Source of the DNA: Paenibacillus sp. P25
GTDB lineage: Bacteria > Bacillota > Bacilli > Paenibacillales > NBRC-103111
Length of the DNA stretch: 64,000 bases
Assembly (NCBI GenBank): GCA_024704175.1
Contig: CP085629.1
Span: 4,960,001-5,024,000 of the forward strand
Direction: 5' to 3'
Below the pieces are notes generated by a model. It was not told where the DNA came from and searched no databases. It saw only the letters and a list, made by a program, of their open reading frames with translations. The translations under genes were made by a program, and so were the position numbers. Every line of letters starts with the position of its first letter. The stretch's first letter is position 1. This document shows, one piece after another, positions 18,769 to 28,548 of the stretch.

Positions 18769-19983
18769 ATGGCACTGCTTCAAGCCGCCAAAATGGCCGA
18801 CAGCCCGCAATCCAAACCACTGTCCAGAGGACTTGTTCTTCTGATGGCGGTTTCCTGCGGACTGACGGTGGCCAATCTATACTATAATCAGCCGGCCGCT
18901 GGCCGATATCGGCTCGACGTTCGCAGCCGACGCCCGTCACACGGGTGTGATTTCGATGCTGACCCAGATCGGGTACGCCGCCGGCTTGTTCCTGTTTGTC
19001 CCGCTCGGGGATATCCGGGAGAAGCGGAAGCTGATTACCATCCTGCTTGTGGCGGTAGGGCTGGCCTTGATCGGCGTCGCCACGGCCAATAGCTTATCAT
19101 GGATTTACATAGCCAGTCTGGCCGTCGGCATGACAACCGTGGCTCCGCAGATGATCGTGCCGCTGGCCGCTCAGCTTGCACCGCCGGAGGAGCGCGGCAA
19201 GGTCATCGGCAACGTGATGAGCGGGCTCCTGATCGGCATTCTGCTCGCACGGACCATCTCCGGCTGGATCGGCGAGCTGTTAGGCTGGCAGAGCATGTAC
19301 TTGCTTGCCGCTCTCGCGATGTTCATACTCGCTTATGTACTGAGGCGGCGGTCGCCTGCCAGCCCTCCGAATGTTCAGCTCTCCTATCCGGGCTTAATCC
19401 GTTCCATGGGCAGCTTGATCCGAGAGCAGCGGACCTTGCGCGAAGCCGCGCTCATCGCCGCCTGTATGTTCGGAGCCTTCAGTGTGTTCTGGACCTCGCT
19501 CACCTTTTTTCTTGAAGGGCCGAATTACCGTTACGGCGGCGGCGTAGCCGGAATGTTCGGACTCGTCGGCGTTGTCGGCGCGGCGGTCGCTTCCGTCATC
19601 GGCCGTATCGCCGACCGGGTCCGTCCCCGCAGCATGGTCGGCTTGATGATCGGCGCCGCGATGCTGTCGTACTTGTCCCTGTGGCTGACCGGGATGTGGG
19701 TCTGGGGATTGATCGTCGGAGTCATCCTGCTGGATCTCGGCGTGCAGGGCGGACAGGTGTCGAACCAGGCGCGGATTTATGCCCTGCTTGCCTGAGGCCC
19801 GAAGCCGGCTGAACACGGTCTTCATGGTCAGTACCTTCCTTGGCGGGGGCCGCCGGTTCGCTGATCGGCAGTATGGCCTGGAGCCGGTGGGGCTGGAACG
19901 GGGTCTGTGCGGTAGGCGGAGGACTAGTACTCCTGGCCTTCTTGATCTGGGCCGGTCACCGGATGACGGGGAAAGCGGAATAA
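18769..19983 (+). CDS. MFS transporter (YgaY/arabinose-efflux-like), three frameshifts
   Basis: About 404 residues. It begins MALLQAAKMADSPQSKPLSRGLVLLMAVSCGLTVANLYYNQP; NLYYNQP is typical of the YgaY/YfcJ-like MFS group. Frame breaks lie near 18897, 19787 and 19848, and start and stop frames agree overall. Between them are GVISMLTQIGYAAGLFLFVPLGDIREKRKLI, IGNVMSGLLIGILLARTISGWIGELLGWQSMY and VIGRIADRVRPRSMVGLMIG. After the last break the C-terminus is AAGSLIGSMAWSRWGWNGV to a stop at 19983. Three indels in one gene suggest sequencing error rather than decay. Confidence 0.8.
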
Positions 19984-20074
19984 AGCATACAAAGGCATGT
20001 GTCTATAATAATGGCGCATGTCTTTTCTCAACGATGTCTGTGATATAATCAAAGCATTGAAGGGTAATTTTTCC

Positions 20075-20542
20075 ATGCCCCAATTGAACGGAAGGGAGAG
20101 GCTGGTCCTGCAAGAGCAAAATTACGCCAATCATCGTAAGATCGATCCAAAATATCACTTTATCCTTGCGCCGCTTAGCTTGATCGTGCTCATTGGAACC
20201 GTTATTTTCGTAATCCATTCCATCCTGACGGGAGAATGGGTCTGGCTGTCCGTGCTGAACTTATTGATCGGTATCGTACTTGTGTTAACCGTCGTTTTGG
20301 TGAGGATGTACCCATTGATAGCCCAGGACCGGATCATCCGTACCGAGCAGCGACTCAGGCATTACATCTTAACGGGAAAGCCGCTTGATCCGAGCCTGAC
20401 ACTGAAGCAACTCGCCGGGCTGCGATTTGCCGGCGATGCGGAATTCCCTGAGCTGTGCAGGCGGGCGGCGAAGGAGAACCTGAGCGGCGACCAAATCAAA
20501 CGGCTGATCAAAGAGTGGAAAGCCGATCATGACCGAATTTAG
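20075..20542 (+). CDS. DUF6526-like membrane protein
   Basis: 155 residues from ATG 20075 (MPQLNGRERLVLQEQNYANH), which has AAGGG upstream; the frame is open further but without support. Two membrane helices (FILAPLSLIVLIGTVIFVIHSIL and LLIGIVLVLTVVLVRMYPL) are followed by a cytosolic helical part (RIIRTEQRLRHYILTG, LKQLAGLRFAGDAEFPELCRRAAKENLSGDQIKRLIKEWK). The N-terminal NYANHRKIDPKYHF is characteristic of the DUF6526 family. Function unknown. A strong terminator follows immediately. Confidence 0.75.
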   Translation: MPQLNGRERLVLQEQNYANHRKIDPKYHFILAPLSLIVLIGTVIFVIHSILTGEWVWLSVLNLLIGIVLVLTVVLVRMYPLIAQDRIIRTEQRLRHYILTGKPLDPSLTLKQLAGLRFAGDAEFPELCRRAAKENLSGDQIKRLIKEWKADHDRI

Positions 20543-20543
20543 G

Positions 20544-20571
20544 GCAGGGGCCATGTCCCTGCTTTTTTTTT
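20544..20571 (+). terminator. Intrinsic terminator
   Basis: A 6-7-bp stem GCAGGGG / TCCCTGC followed by nine T residues, just after the stop at 20542. Confidence 0.88.
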
Positions 20572-20585
20572 GACGCTCCACCCTC

Positions 20586-20614
20586 TTTACATTTGGGGAA
20601 TCGTGTGCTATCTT
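20586..20614 (+). promoter_or_regulatory. Promoter of arsR-type gene
   Basis: TTTACA at 20586-20591 and TATCTT at 20609-20614 with exactly 17 bp between them. The -10 element abuts and overlaps the palindromic operator at 20613-20636, the arrangement expected for autorepression. Confidence 0.6.
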
Positions 20615-20636
20615 ATTTCTATAAATTTAGAAATAA
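20613..20636. promoter_or_regulatory. ArsR-type operator, copy 1
   Basis: Inverted repeat TTATTTCTA-6 nt-TAGAAATAA with perfect 9-bp arms, located just downstream of the -10 box of the ArsR-family gene. An almost identical copy lies upstream of the MFS gene. Confidence 0.75.
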
Positions 20637-20660
20637 CGAAACAGCAAGGGTGAGGTAACG

Positions 20661-20942
20661 ATGGTCGAAGACAACACCGAACTGCGGCAGGCCGTCAAAG
20701 TGTACAAAGCGCTAGGAGAACCGACACGGCTTAAGGTCGCCATGATGCTGACCGAGGAAAGGAATCTTTGCTGCTCCGATATCGGGAGCAAGCTGGAATC
20801 CGTAGCCGGCTCCACGCTTTCTCATCATCTGAAGGTGCTCACGGATTGCGGCCTGCTGGATACCCGCAAGGACGGCACATACATCTATTACAGCGTGAAC
20901 CGCGAAGTCGCACAGAAATACGCGCCTTATTTGCTGCAGTAA
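20661..20942 (+). CDS. ArsR/SmtB-family repressor
   Basis: 93 residues, a complete winged-helix protein: VYKALGEPTRLKVAMMLTEE, CSDIGSKLESVAGSTLSHHLKVLTDCGLLDTRKDGTYIYYSVN. Cys-Cys at NLCCSDIG is near the position of the recognition-helix metal site in ArsR (ELCVCDL), so metal, arsenite or thiol sensing is possible. The rest resembles drug-responsive members paired with MFS pumps. It lies between two identical-type palindromes and 72 bp upstream of the MFS gene, so it very likely represses itself and that pump. Confidence 0.9.
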   Translation: MVEDNTELRQAVKVYKALGEPTRLKVAMMLTEERNLCCSDIGSKLESVAGSTLSHHLKVLTDCGLLDTRKDGTYIYYSVNREVAQKYAPYLLQ

Positions 20943-20955
20943 TTTTTTTTCGTTC

Positions 20956-20979
20956 TTATTTCTATATTTTTAGAAATAT
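20956..20979. promoter_or_regulatory. ArsR-type operator, copy 2
   Basis: TTATTTCTA-6 nt-TAGAAATAT, the same arms and same 6-nt spacer as copy 1, placed between the repressor stop and the MFS start. Confidence 0.75.
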
Positions 20980-21014
20980 AAATTAAACGGAGTGGAGAGA
21001 GGAGCAAGAAAACT

Positions 21015-22220
21015 ATGTCAAATGCTTGGAAAATTTACATGCTGGCCATCGTCAGCTTCCTGGTCGGCACGTCGGAATTCATTATCGCCGGAATCCTGGA
21101 TAAGGTTGCCAAGGATGTCGGGGTCCCCGTATCGGCGGCGGGCCAGCTGATTACCGTCTTCTCGCTCGCATACGCGTTCGGGACGCCGGTCCTGATGGCC
21201 CTGACGGCTCGCCTGGAACGGCGCAAGCCGCTGCTTTACTCGATGGGCGTCTTCGTCCTCGGCAACATCGTCGCCGTCGCTCTGCCGGGCTTTGAGTTTC
21301 TGATCGGCTCGCGGATCATTCTGGCCCTTAGCACCGGGGTATTCGTCGTTACCGCACTCACCGTCGCTTCCAAGCTGGCCCCGCCCGAGAAGCAGGGAAG
21401 CGCCATTGCCACGCTGGTGATGGGCTTCAGCACCGCCTTGATCATCGGCGTCCCCCTCGGAAGAGTCGTCGCCGCCATCTACAATTGGAAGGCGATCTTC
21501 GGCGGAATCGGCGCTCTCGGGATTCTCGCCATGCTGGTGATCTACTTCTCCATTCCGCAAACGGACGGCGAGGAGCCGGTACCGCTTCGCAAACAGCTAG
21601 CTCTTCTGAAGCGACCGAAAATCGCATTGGCCTTGTCGGTGACCTTCTTCTGGATCGGCGGGTATTCGATCGCCTACACGTACATCTCGCCGTTCCTGCT
21701 GACCATTACCGGCATGAGCGAACAAGGAGTCAGCGCAGGACTGTTCGCCTTCGGCATCGCCAGCCTGATCGGCTCCAAGCTGGGCGGCTACAGCACGGAC
21801 AAATACGGGGTTTCCCGGACGCTGATCGGCGGCATGCTGCTGCATGCGGTGACACTCGTCCTGCTGTCGCTGGCCGCTCACTCCCCGGCTGTCGTGTTCC
21901 CGCCGCTGATGCTGTGGGCGTTCTCGGCCTGGTCGTCGGGCCCTACGCAGCAGTATAACCTAATGACCCTGGCTCCGGAAGCGTCCGGCATTATGCTCAG
22001 CCTGAACACTTCGGTGCTGCAGTTTGCCATGGCCGCCGGCGCAGGCATCGGGGGCGTTGTCGTACAGCAGGCATCGCTTAGCGCCATCAGCTGGATCGGT
22101 GCGGCAGGGGTTGCCGTTGCCGCCGGGACCGCCGCTCTGTCGCTTGGCGTAACCCGTTCCCGCCGGAACGCGGAAGAACGGAGCTTGGAAAAGGCCGGAG
22201 CCTTGCCCTGGCTTGAGTAA
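21015..22220 (+). CDS. MFS transporter (AraJ/YdhP-like), ArsR-controlled
   Basis: 401 residues, intact, 12 membrane helices. The N-terminus MLAIVSFLVGTSEFIIAGILDKVAKDVGVPVSAAGQLITVFSLAYAFGTPVL is diagnostic for the DHA1 sugar/drug efflux group (AraJ, YdhP, NepI). FSTALIIGVPLGRVVA and GLFAFGIASLIGSKLGGYSTDKYG are further family motifs. The gene follows the ArsR repressor and the second operator copy, so expression should rise when the repressor is released by its ligand. Substrate unknown; a drug or metabolite is most likely. Confidence 0.92.
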   Translation: MSNAWKIYMLAIVSFLVGTSEFIIAGILDKVAKDVGVPVSAAGQLITVFSLAYAFGTPVLMALTARLERRKPLLYSMGVFVLGNIVAVALPGFEFLIGSRIILALSTGVFVVTALTVASKLAPPEKQGSAIATLVMGFSTALIIGVPLGRVVAAIYNWKAIFGGIGALGILAMLVIYFSIPQTDGEEPVPLRKQLALLKRPKIALALSVTFFWIGGYSIAYTYISPFLLTITGMSEQGVSAGLFAFGIASLIGSKLGGYSTDKYGVSRTLIGGMLLHAVTLVLLSLAAHSPAVVFPPLMLWAFSAWSSGPTQQYNLMTLAPEASGIMLSLNTSVLQFAMAAGAGIGGVVVQQASLSAISWIGAAGVAVAAGTAALSLGVTRSRRNAEERSLEKAGALPWLE

Positions 22221-22253
22221 ACCGGGGCTTTAATACGATACGAAAAACAAGCG

Positions 22254-22275
22254 AGGTCGCGGTGGCGACCTGCTT
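22254..22275 (+). terminator. Probable terminator after MFS gene
   Basis: Perfect 7-bp stem AGGTCGC / GCGACCT with GGTG loop followed by GCTTTC; short T run. Confidence 0.5.
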
Positions 22276-22280
22276 TCAAT

Positions 22281-22601
22281 TTCAACACCCTAGATTCCAG
22301 TCATGATCGCTTGAACTGCTTACGGACCAGATGACCCTTATTTTGAGAAATGGAGCAATTTGAAATTTGTAACGGACCTGGTTGACGCTATTTACCGAAT
22401 CGGGCCGCAATTGCGCAGCCTTTTCATCTAATAAGGATCCTGGAGTCCGTTACCTTTGAAACGAAAGCAAATGAACGATATTAACGCCGCTCAGGTCCGT
22501 TAGCCCCTAAATTCAAGTTAATCAAACCGGGAATACGAAGTATTTTGAGAAGGTCGCCGCGGCGCCTTCTTTTATTTCCGGCCTATATTGCTTTCTCCTT
22601 C
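22281..22601. repeat. Intergenic region with four TAACGGAC-type repeat units
   Basis: No gene is seen here. Four ~30-bp units share a TAACGGACC(T/A)G core. Two are in plus orientation (about 22320-22352 and 22371-22402) and two in minus orientation (about 22423-22452 and 22474-22503). Similar units occur near 18640-18700, 55680-55750 and 57160-57240. They look like a dispersed, structured noncoding repeat. Confidence 0.5.
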
Positions 22602-23491
22602 TTACTTCATCTGCTTCTGCTTGTTGATGCTCTTCTCCAGGTCGCCGTCATATCCGTCCTGGAAGTAGTAGAGGTTGATGACCTCCTTGTTATCCCCGGC
22701 CAGTCCAAGGACATAGGCCGTGCCGTTGGACAATTCACAAAGGACGGGCACCCCGAAGTTCCGGATTCTCGGTCGCTGCTATTTTACTGCTGCTGATCGT
22801 AACATTCTTCGGCAGCAGGGCGGCCAAGGCCTGCTCCGCCTTTTCCCTCCAAGCCGTGTCATTCGGGTTCGCATGAAACTGGGACGGCTTCAAGGTATCG
22901 TCGAAAGAACCGGCGTTAATGACCGTACCGTTCACCGAGTTCATGTAGACGCTGTAGGACTTTCCGGATGCTGCGCCAGTGCTTGCCGGTTTGACTGGAG
23001 TCCGTGCCGGGCTCGAACGAAACCGACCAGGAATCCGTCCCCGGAACGCCCCCTCTCAGAAAGCCCGCTCTGGCCGTATACCCCTTCAAATCGGCTCCAA
23101 ACACCTGTTTCAGTACGGCCGCCCCATAAGTCGCCGCCTGCTCTGCCGTAAGATCCTTTTCCCCCGGAATATAAGTAGACTGGATTTCCTCGGCCCGGCT
23201 CTCCAGCTGCGCCGTGGGAACACCCTTTGCTTTTAATTGATTCTGGAGCTTATCCCCGGTAAAGTTCTTGGACTGGTCGATGACCGTGTACTCCGCTTTG
23301 ACCTCCGCTTGTTCCGGCGCCGTTCCGGACGGTGCGCTTTCCTCCTGCTGCTGCTGAATCACCCGGTCGCTGTTCTCGGCGAAGGTCTTGCTGCCCAGAA
23401 TAAAATTCATCGTCACTCCGCTTCCCGCAATCAATGCGGCCGCCACCGAAAACACCCATACTTTCTTCACCGTTCCTGACAAATTCGCCAT
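22602..23491 (-). CDS. Membrane-anchored extracytoplasmic protein linked to two-component system, two frameshifts
   Basis: About 296 residues when repaired, from ATG 23491 (MANLSGTVKKVWVFSVAAALIAGSGVTMNF). One N-terminal anchor helix is followed by a Gln/Glu-rich linker (VIQQQQEESAPSG). Two extracellular segments follow, including TVIDQSKNFTGDKLQNQLKAKGVP and YMNSVNGTVINAGSFDDTLKPSQF. Frame breaks lie near 22955 and 22765; the C-terminus then reads ELSNGTAYVLGLAGDNKEVINLYYFQDGYDGDLE. The family is not recognised; the YMNSVNGTV segment is vaguely PepSY-like. It starts 81 bp after the histidine kinase stop on the same strand, so it may sense or tune that kinase. Confidence 0.6.
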
Positions 23492-23572
23492 TTTGATTCT
23501 CTCCTTTTCAACTTGTTCTGTAGGACACATTCATCATACCTCTCCGGGTATTATCGAGTTTTCAGAGAGTTG

Positions 23573-24980
23573 TTAAGGAGTTGTAAAAATCATCCGCACC
23601 GTCGTCCCTTTCCCCGGCTTGGAGTGGATGGCAAGTTCCGCCCGATGCAGAACGGCGATCTGCCGGCAAAGGGACAGGCCCAGTCCGACGCCGCCCCCGT
23701 TCCGGGTCCGGGCCTTATCCACCCGGTAGAAGGGCTCGCACACCATCGCGACCTGATCCTCCTCTATGCCGCATGACCGGAATCCCGCACTTCCAAGATG
23801 GGCCTGCCGTCGTCATAGGCGGATAATCGAATGGAGGAGCCGGGAGCCGACGCCTTCACGGCGTTGTCGATAAGGTTCAGGAGCATGGACTGCAGCAGCA
23901 CGGAGTCTCCTAAGATTTCTTCTAATGTACAGAGCATCTCCAGCCGGATCTCCTTCTCCCCCAGCATCTGCCCTGCCGCCGCCTTCACCGAATCCAGCGG
24001 CTCCGGCACAGCGACGGGCCGCAGTTCAACGCCGCTGCTCCTGATCAGCGCCAGATCCAGCAGCTTGAAAGCGAGACTCTGCATGCGCTCCGTTTCGCTG
24101 AGGATATAGCTCGCCGCCTTGATGCGCGCCTGTTCCCCGGCATGTGCATTCTGCAAATATTCCGCATACCCGCGAATCGCCGTCAACGGCGTCCGCAGCT
24201 CATGCGCCAAATTATCAACGAGACGCCGCTTATCCTGCGCCGTCCGGTCCAGCTCGGAAATTTTCTCCTCGATGCTGGATGCCATCTGATTGAAACTCAT
24301 CGCCAGGTCATGGAACTCGTCTCTGCCCCTGATCTTGATTCGGCGGTTATATACGCCCCCGGCGATTTCAAAGGCGGCTTTCTGCAGAGACCGGATGGGG
24401 AAGTCAGCTTTCTCAGCAGCAGGAGCAGCACGAGGGCGAGCGCGATTTCCATCGACATGCTCACGAGAATCAGATAGCGGGTGAGCTTGGACTGGGCCTC
24501 ATACAGCTCGGACTTATCCCGCGCATACGTAAGGGTATAATCTTTGTAACGGCCGCCGATGTTGCCGATGATCACTAAGTAGGGTGTCCCGTTAACCAGT
24601 TCTGTCCTGGAAGCATCCCCGGCTTGTACACCCGTTTGCGCCTTAAGCTGTGACTCGGCGGCGGACGGTACATTGGAGAAAATCAGCTTGTCCGGGCCGC
24701 GGAGTTCCAGATAAACCTGCTGCTTGGCGTAATAATCGGCATAAGAGCGCATGAAGCTCTGCATGTAGTCGGGGACCGGGATCGTCTGCTCCCTGAAGTA
24801 CAAGCTGTCCAAAGTCTGATACAGGCTGTTCGAGATAAAATGATACTCGCCAAGCGCCCGGTCGGCATCCCTCTTCATATCCAAGTTATAGTAGTATCTG
24901 GCGATCAAGTACAGACACAGATTGATAAATACGATAAAAACGACCAGCACGGCGATAAACGTTTTCTGCCAAAACTTCAC
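23573..24980 (-). CDS. Sensor histidine kinase, two frameshifts
   Basis: About 469 residues. It begins at GTG 24980, overlapping the response regulator stop. TM1 (FIAVLVVFIVFINLCLYLIARYYY), an extracellular sensor of ~130 residues, TM2 (LILVSMSMEIALALVLLLLLRKL), HAMP, H-box VDNLAHELRTPLTAIRGYAEYL, N-box SMLLNLIDNAVKAS and G2 box NGGGVGLGLSLCRQIAVLH are visible. The frame breaks are near 24400 (in the HAMP linker) and 23778 (between the two G boxes). All catalytic motifs are present after repair. It is an orthodox membrane kinase partnered with the upstream OmpR-type regulator; the stimulus is unknown. Confidence 0.88.
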
Positions 24981-25633
24981 GTGCTGGCCTCCAGCCGGTA
25001 GCCCATTTTATAAACCGTCTTGATCCGGTCTTCCCAATTTAATTTTTTGCGCAGCTTTTGGATGTGGACATCGACCGTCCTTGTTTCGCCGAAATAATCA
25101 TGCCCCCAGACGAGATGAAGCAGCTTCTCGCGGGACAGAGCGATGTTCTTATGCTTGATCAGCGTCTCCAGCGGCTCGTATTCCCGCAGCGTCATTTCAA
25201 TTTCACTGCCGTTCACGGTGATTACCCTGCTGTCCAGATTCACGACCGTTCCGTCCAGGGAAAACACCTGCGGCGCCCGGTTGATGCGGCGAAGCACGGC
25301 ATCGATACGCGCGAGCAGCTCCACGGTTTCGAACGGCTTGACGATGTAATCGTCCGCGCCCAGCTTCAGTCCCTTCACCCGGTCGGACAAATTGCCCATC
25401 GCCGTAAGAAAAATGACGGGCGTCCCTTCCCCACATGCTGGATCAGGTTAAAGCCGTCCAGGCGAGGCAGCATGATATCCATAATGATCAAGGAATAAGT
25501 ATGATTGCGTAAACGTTCAAGTGCCTCATTGCCGTCAAAAACCTGCTCGCTGGTATGACCCACCAGTTTCCAGGTTCATGGCAATGAGGTCGTTGATCGC
25601 TTGTTCATCTTCAACGATAAGAATGTGCGCCAT
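24977..25633 (-). CDS. OmpR/PhoB-family response regulator, two compensating frameshifts
   Basis: 218 codons. The receiver starts MAHILIVEDEQAINDLIAMNL and continues after a break near 25578 with LIIMDIMLPRLDGFNLIQHV (phospho-Asp in IMDIML). A second break near 25432 leads to MGNLSDRVKGLKLGADDYIVKPFETVELLARI with the conserved Lys. The C-terminal winged helix reads LTLREYEPLETLIKHKN, then VWGHDYFGETRTVDVHIQKLRKKL. The gene is first in a regulator-kinase-anchored-protein operon and overlaps the kinase start by 4 nt. Confidence 0.9.
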
Positions 25634-25703
25634 TCTGCCACCCCCGTTTCTATTCTATCACAACCGGGAAGCACTTCTCTTTCCCGTGGGCCGTCGGCAA
25701 GAA

Positions 25704-25730
25704 GATAAAAAGCCCTCTTCGCGGAGGGCC
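25704..25730 (-). terminator. Intrinsic terminator of the uracil-glycosylase gene
   Basis: On the minus strand GCCCTC-6 nt-GAGGGC is followed by TTTTTA, 36 bp after the stop at 25766. Confidence 0.85.
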
Positions 25731-25765
25731 CTTACCTATGTCTGCCGGATAAGCATTCTGCGCAG

Positions 25766-26342
25766 CTACTGCAAGCTCTTCATCCGATCCGCGACCAGCC
25801 GGATATCTTCAATGAAATATTTCATGAGCACCGGTCTGCGGCGGACGGCGAGCGGATGGTAAGAGAAGGCGGCCGGGATCCCCTGAACGTTGTGCCAATG
25901 GCCGCGATAGCTCTTCACATCGGCTTCTTGGCCCGGGAATAACGTCTCCACAACAACGTTCCCCAGACCCAGCAGAATCTGCGGCTTCTTCTCCGCGAAT
26001 TGATACTGCAGATGGGGAAAGCAGGCTTCTCTCGCGGCCGGCTTGTCATAAGCGCGGATCGGGCGGCATTTGAGCAGATAGCTTACATAGATCAGTTCTC
26101 TGTCCAGGCCCGCCTCCAACAGGCCGAGCTGCAGGGTTTCCCGGGTCCCGCATACGAAAGGGCGTCCCTCCCGGTCCTCGCGCAAGCCGGGGTTGTCGAG
26201 CAACACAAAGACCGGGGCATTCGGATTCCCTTCCCCCCAAACCACGCGCGCGCCGCTGACGGGCAAGCTCGCATCGTTCGCACTGCACGGCGTGTTCGGG
26301 GGCGGACTCCTCCGGCAAGATAACGGGGCAAAAATCAGCCAT
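25766..26342 (-). CDS. Uracil-DNA glycosylase-family protein, frameshifted
   Basis: About 192 residues from ATG 26342, preceded by AAGGAG. It begins MADFCPVILPEESAPEHAVQCERCELA; the frame changes near 26262, after which VVWGEGNPNAPVFVLLDNPG gives the family 4/5-like motif I. LLKCRPIRAYDKPAAREACFPHL and ILLGLGNVV are the usual central motifs, and FSYHPLAVRRRPVLM corresponds to motif III (the His-Pro box). Cysteines CERC at the N-terminus and C in KCRP/EACF suggest the Fe-S cluster ligands of family 4 enzymes. Role: removal of deaminated cytosine from DNA. Confidence 0.8.
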
Positions 26343-26444
26343 TTGCTTGTTCTCCTTAGCTGTTGGCCCTACGGCTTCCATTTCTTCTGTAACCGCATGG
26401 GATTATTCCTACTTTTCCCCATTTGACCCATGGCTATTTTCGCT

Positions 26445-27566
26445 TTACGGTACAGGCTGAGAACGCACCTCTTCCTTCCGGATGAGTTCCATCGTCCTCG
26501 CATTCCAATCCGGCTGGAACGTATACCGGAGCGGTGTATTCATTCCCGCGGCCATTCCGCTCTCCACGACCAGCTTCCCTCCGACGACCTGCGGCTTCCG
26601 GCCGGGCGACGTCTCGAACGTGTCCCTGTCCGTTCCGTCCAACCGGAAGGCAAACGGAAACGCCTCGCCGTCCCGGACGCCGAACAGGTAAAACTCCAGT
26701 CCGTGACAATCGGCATAGGCCGGCATGAAAGCGAAGGCCTCGTACGAGCCGAACGTCAATTTGTCCATAGAAATAGGTTCCGTATCCGGGCGGATCAGCG
26801 TCAGTTCATCGAACGATCGGACAATCTGTTCTGTCCCGTCCGCCCGCTTGAACAATACATCGTAAGCTCCCGTTATGCGGTAATCGTATTCCTTGCCCAG
26901 GCAGCTCGGCGCTCCCAGTCGCTGAAGACGCTCTTCTAATCGGGGTGCAAGCACAAGCTCTCCCTGTTCGCTCGCACCGACGGCCCGGGGCTTGGCGGTT
27001 CGAAGCAGCTTAAACGACTCAAACCGATAGTCCCGGTTGATCCAGGAGGCCAGCTCCGGGGAGAGAAGAATGCGCGGTCTGCGGGTCCCCATCACGGTAC
27101 AGAAAGACCCGTCCTTCCTCCTCATGGCAGTCCGTCTTCAGCCCGGCGGCATCCATCGTGCATACCGGCTCCAGGGTGAAGGTGCGTCCGTCCTTCAGCG
27201 TAATCCCCACCTGAACTTGAGGACGTGCCGGCTCCGCCGTTTCCCCACCTGCAGCGAGGGGCTCCCCTTCCTTGGCGCGCCGATCCATCCCACCAGCCGG
27301 GAAATGATCTTCTTATCATCTTCCCGGTCTGCGAGGAACGGCTCCGTGCGATCCTCCTCCACCGGTATCTGCGCCACTTGTACGCTCTGAACCGATTCGA
27401 GGCGCGGCTCCTCGGAAATAGGCTTATTCGGCGCCGGCGCTTCGGTCGCCACAGGAGGCGGCGCAGACACGTCTTGCGGTGCCGCGGCGGGAGCATCGCC
27501 ATGGGAGCAGGCGGTGAGCAGCAGCACGAGCAAAGCCAAGACCGCCGGCCCTCTATTTTTTACCAT
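26445..27566 (-). CDS. Lipoprotein of unknown function, two compensating frameshifts
   Basis: 373 codons. ATG 27566 has an AGAGGGA site. A lipoprotein signal is clear: VLALLVLLLTAC with the lipobox LTAC and Cys at residue 20, followed by an Ala/Pro-rich linker (APAAAPQDVSAPPPVATEAP). Frame breaks near 27245 and 27085 cancel; the middle reads VQVGITLKDGRTFTLEPVCTMDAAGLKTDCHEEEGRVFLY. The C-terminal domain includes ILLSPELASWINRDYRFESFKLL and DELTLIRPDTEPISMDKLTFGSYEAF. No family is recognised; beta-rich and extracellular. It lies 29 bp after ddl on the same strand. Confidence 0.65.
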
Positions 27567-27595
27567 ATCGTCCCTCTATTCCCTGATCGTTCTTG

Positions 27596-28548
27596 TTAAA
27601 TAGACGGATGCAAGGGGCTGAAGGTTGCTGCGCCGGACCTCCATTCTCTCTGTCTTTCTGCCAGGGAATATTCAATGATCAAGTCGAGCAGCTTGCTGAA
27701 CGATAGGCCCGCCGCTTGGGCGCTTTTCGGCAGAAGGCTGTTCCTTGTAAGGCCCGGCAAGCGTATTGACTTCCATTACATAGGGGATGCCGTCCTTCAG
27801 GATCATGTCGACGCGGGCGTACACGCTGCATTTCAGCGCCCGATAGCAGGTTAGCGCCGCCGACTTCACCCGCTCGTAAACATCTGGAGGCAGCTCGATC
27901 ACTCGCTCATCGGCCCCGCCGTCGTCATACTTGGAGGAATAATCGAAGAAATCGGCCTTGGGGCGAATCGCAAGAATGGGAAGCGGCTCTCCGTTCAGGA
28001 TCGCGCAGGTAATCTCTTCCCCGGGATATACTGCTCGACCAGCGCCTCGTCATCCCAGCGCCAAACCTCGCGGACCGCCGCCAGCAGCTCCGGATCGTTG
28101 CGCACGATCTGTACGCCGATGCTCGAACCGCCGGAATTCGGCTTCACGACGAGCGGATAGCCGAGAGGCTCCACCGAAGTATAAGCGAGTTCCTCCCTGT
28201 TCCTAAGCAGCACCCAGTCCGGCGTTCGAACGCCTTCAAACCGCATGAGCTTCTTGGACAGTTCCTTATCCATACATAGACTGCTGGACAATACGCCGCA
28301 CCCGGTGTAGGGGATACCGAGCGTGTCGAGCGTCCCTTGAACGGTTCCGTCTTCGCCGTACCACCCGTGAAGCGCAAGCGCGCCGCATCGAGATGCTTTG
28401 CTTTTTCTATCAGATCGGATTTACCCGTGATTTCAATCGGTACTACGTCATATTTACTTCGGTCCAGGTTTGCGATCATCTCTCTCCCTGTTGCAAGGGA
28501 AACCTCCCGTTCCGATGAAACGCCGCCCATGATTACGCCGATTCTCAT
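27596..28548 (-). CDS. ddl: D-alanine--D-alanine ligase, three frameshifts
   Basis: About 317 residues. [24 protein letters not shown] is the classic Ddl N-terminus. After breaks near 28375 and 28025 the ATP-grasp core continues: [77 protein letters not shown] last break near 27745 leads to [27 protein letters not shown] and a stop at 27596. It joins two D-Ala for peptidoglycan precursors in the cytosol. It starts within the stop of the MocR-type regulator (ATGA overlap), which points to dedicated control by that regulator. Three indels in an often essential gene argue for sequencing error. Confidence 0.92.
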
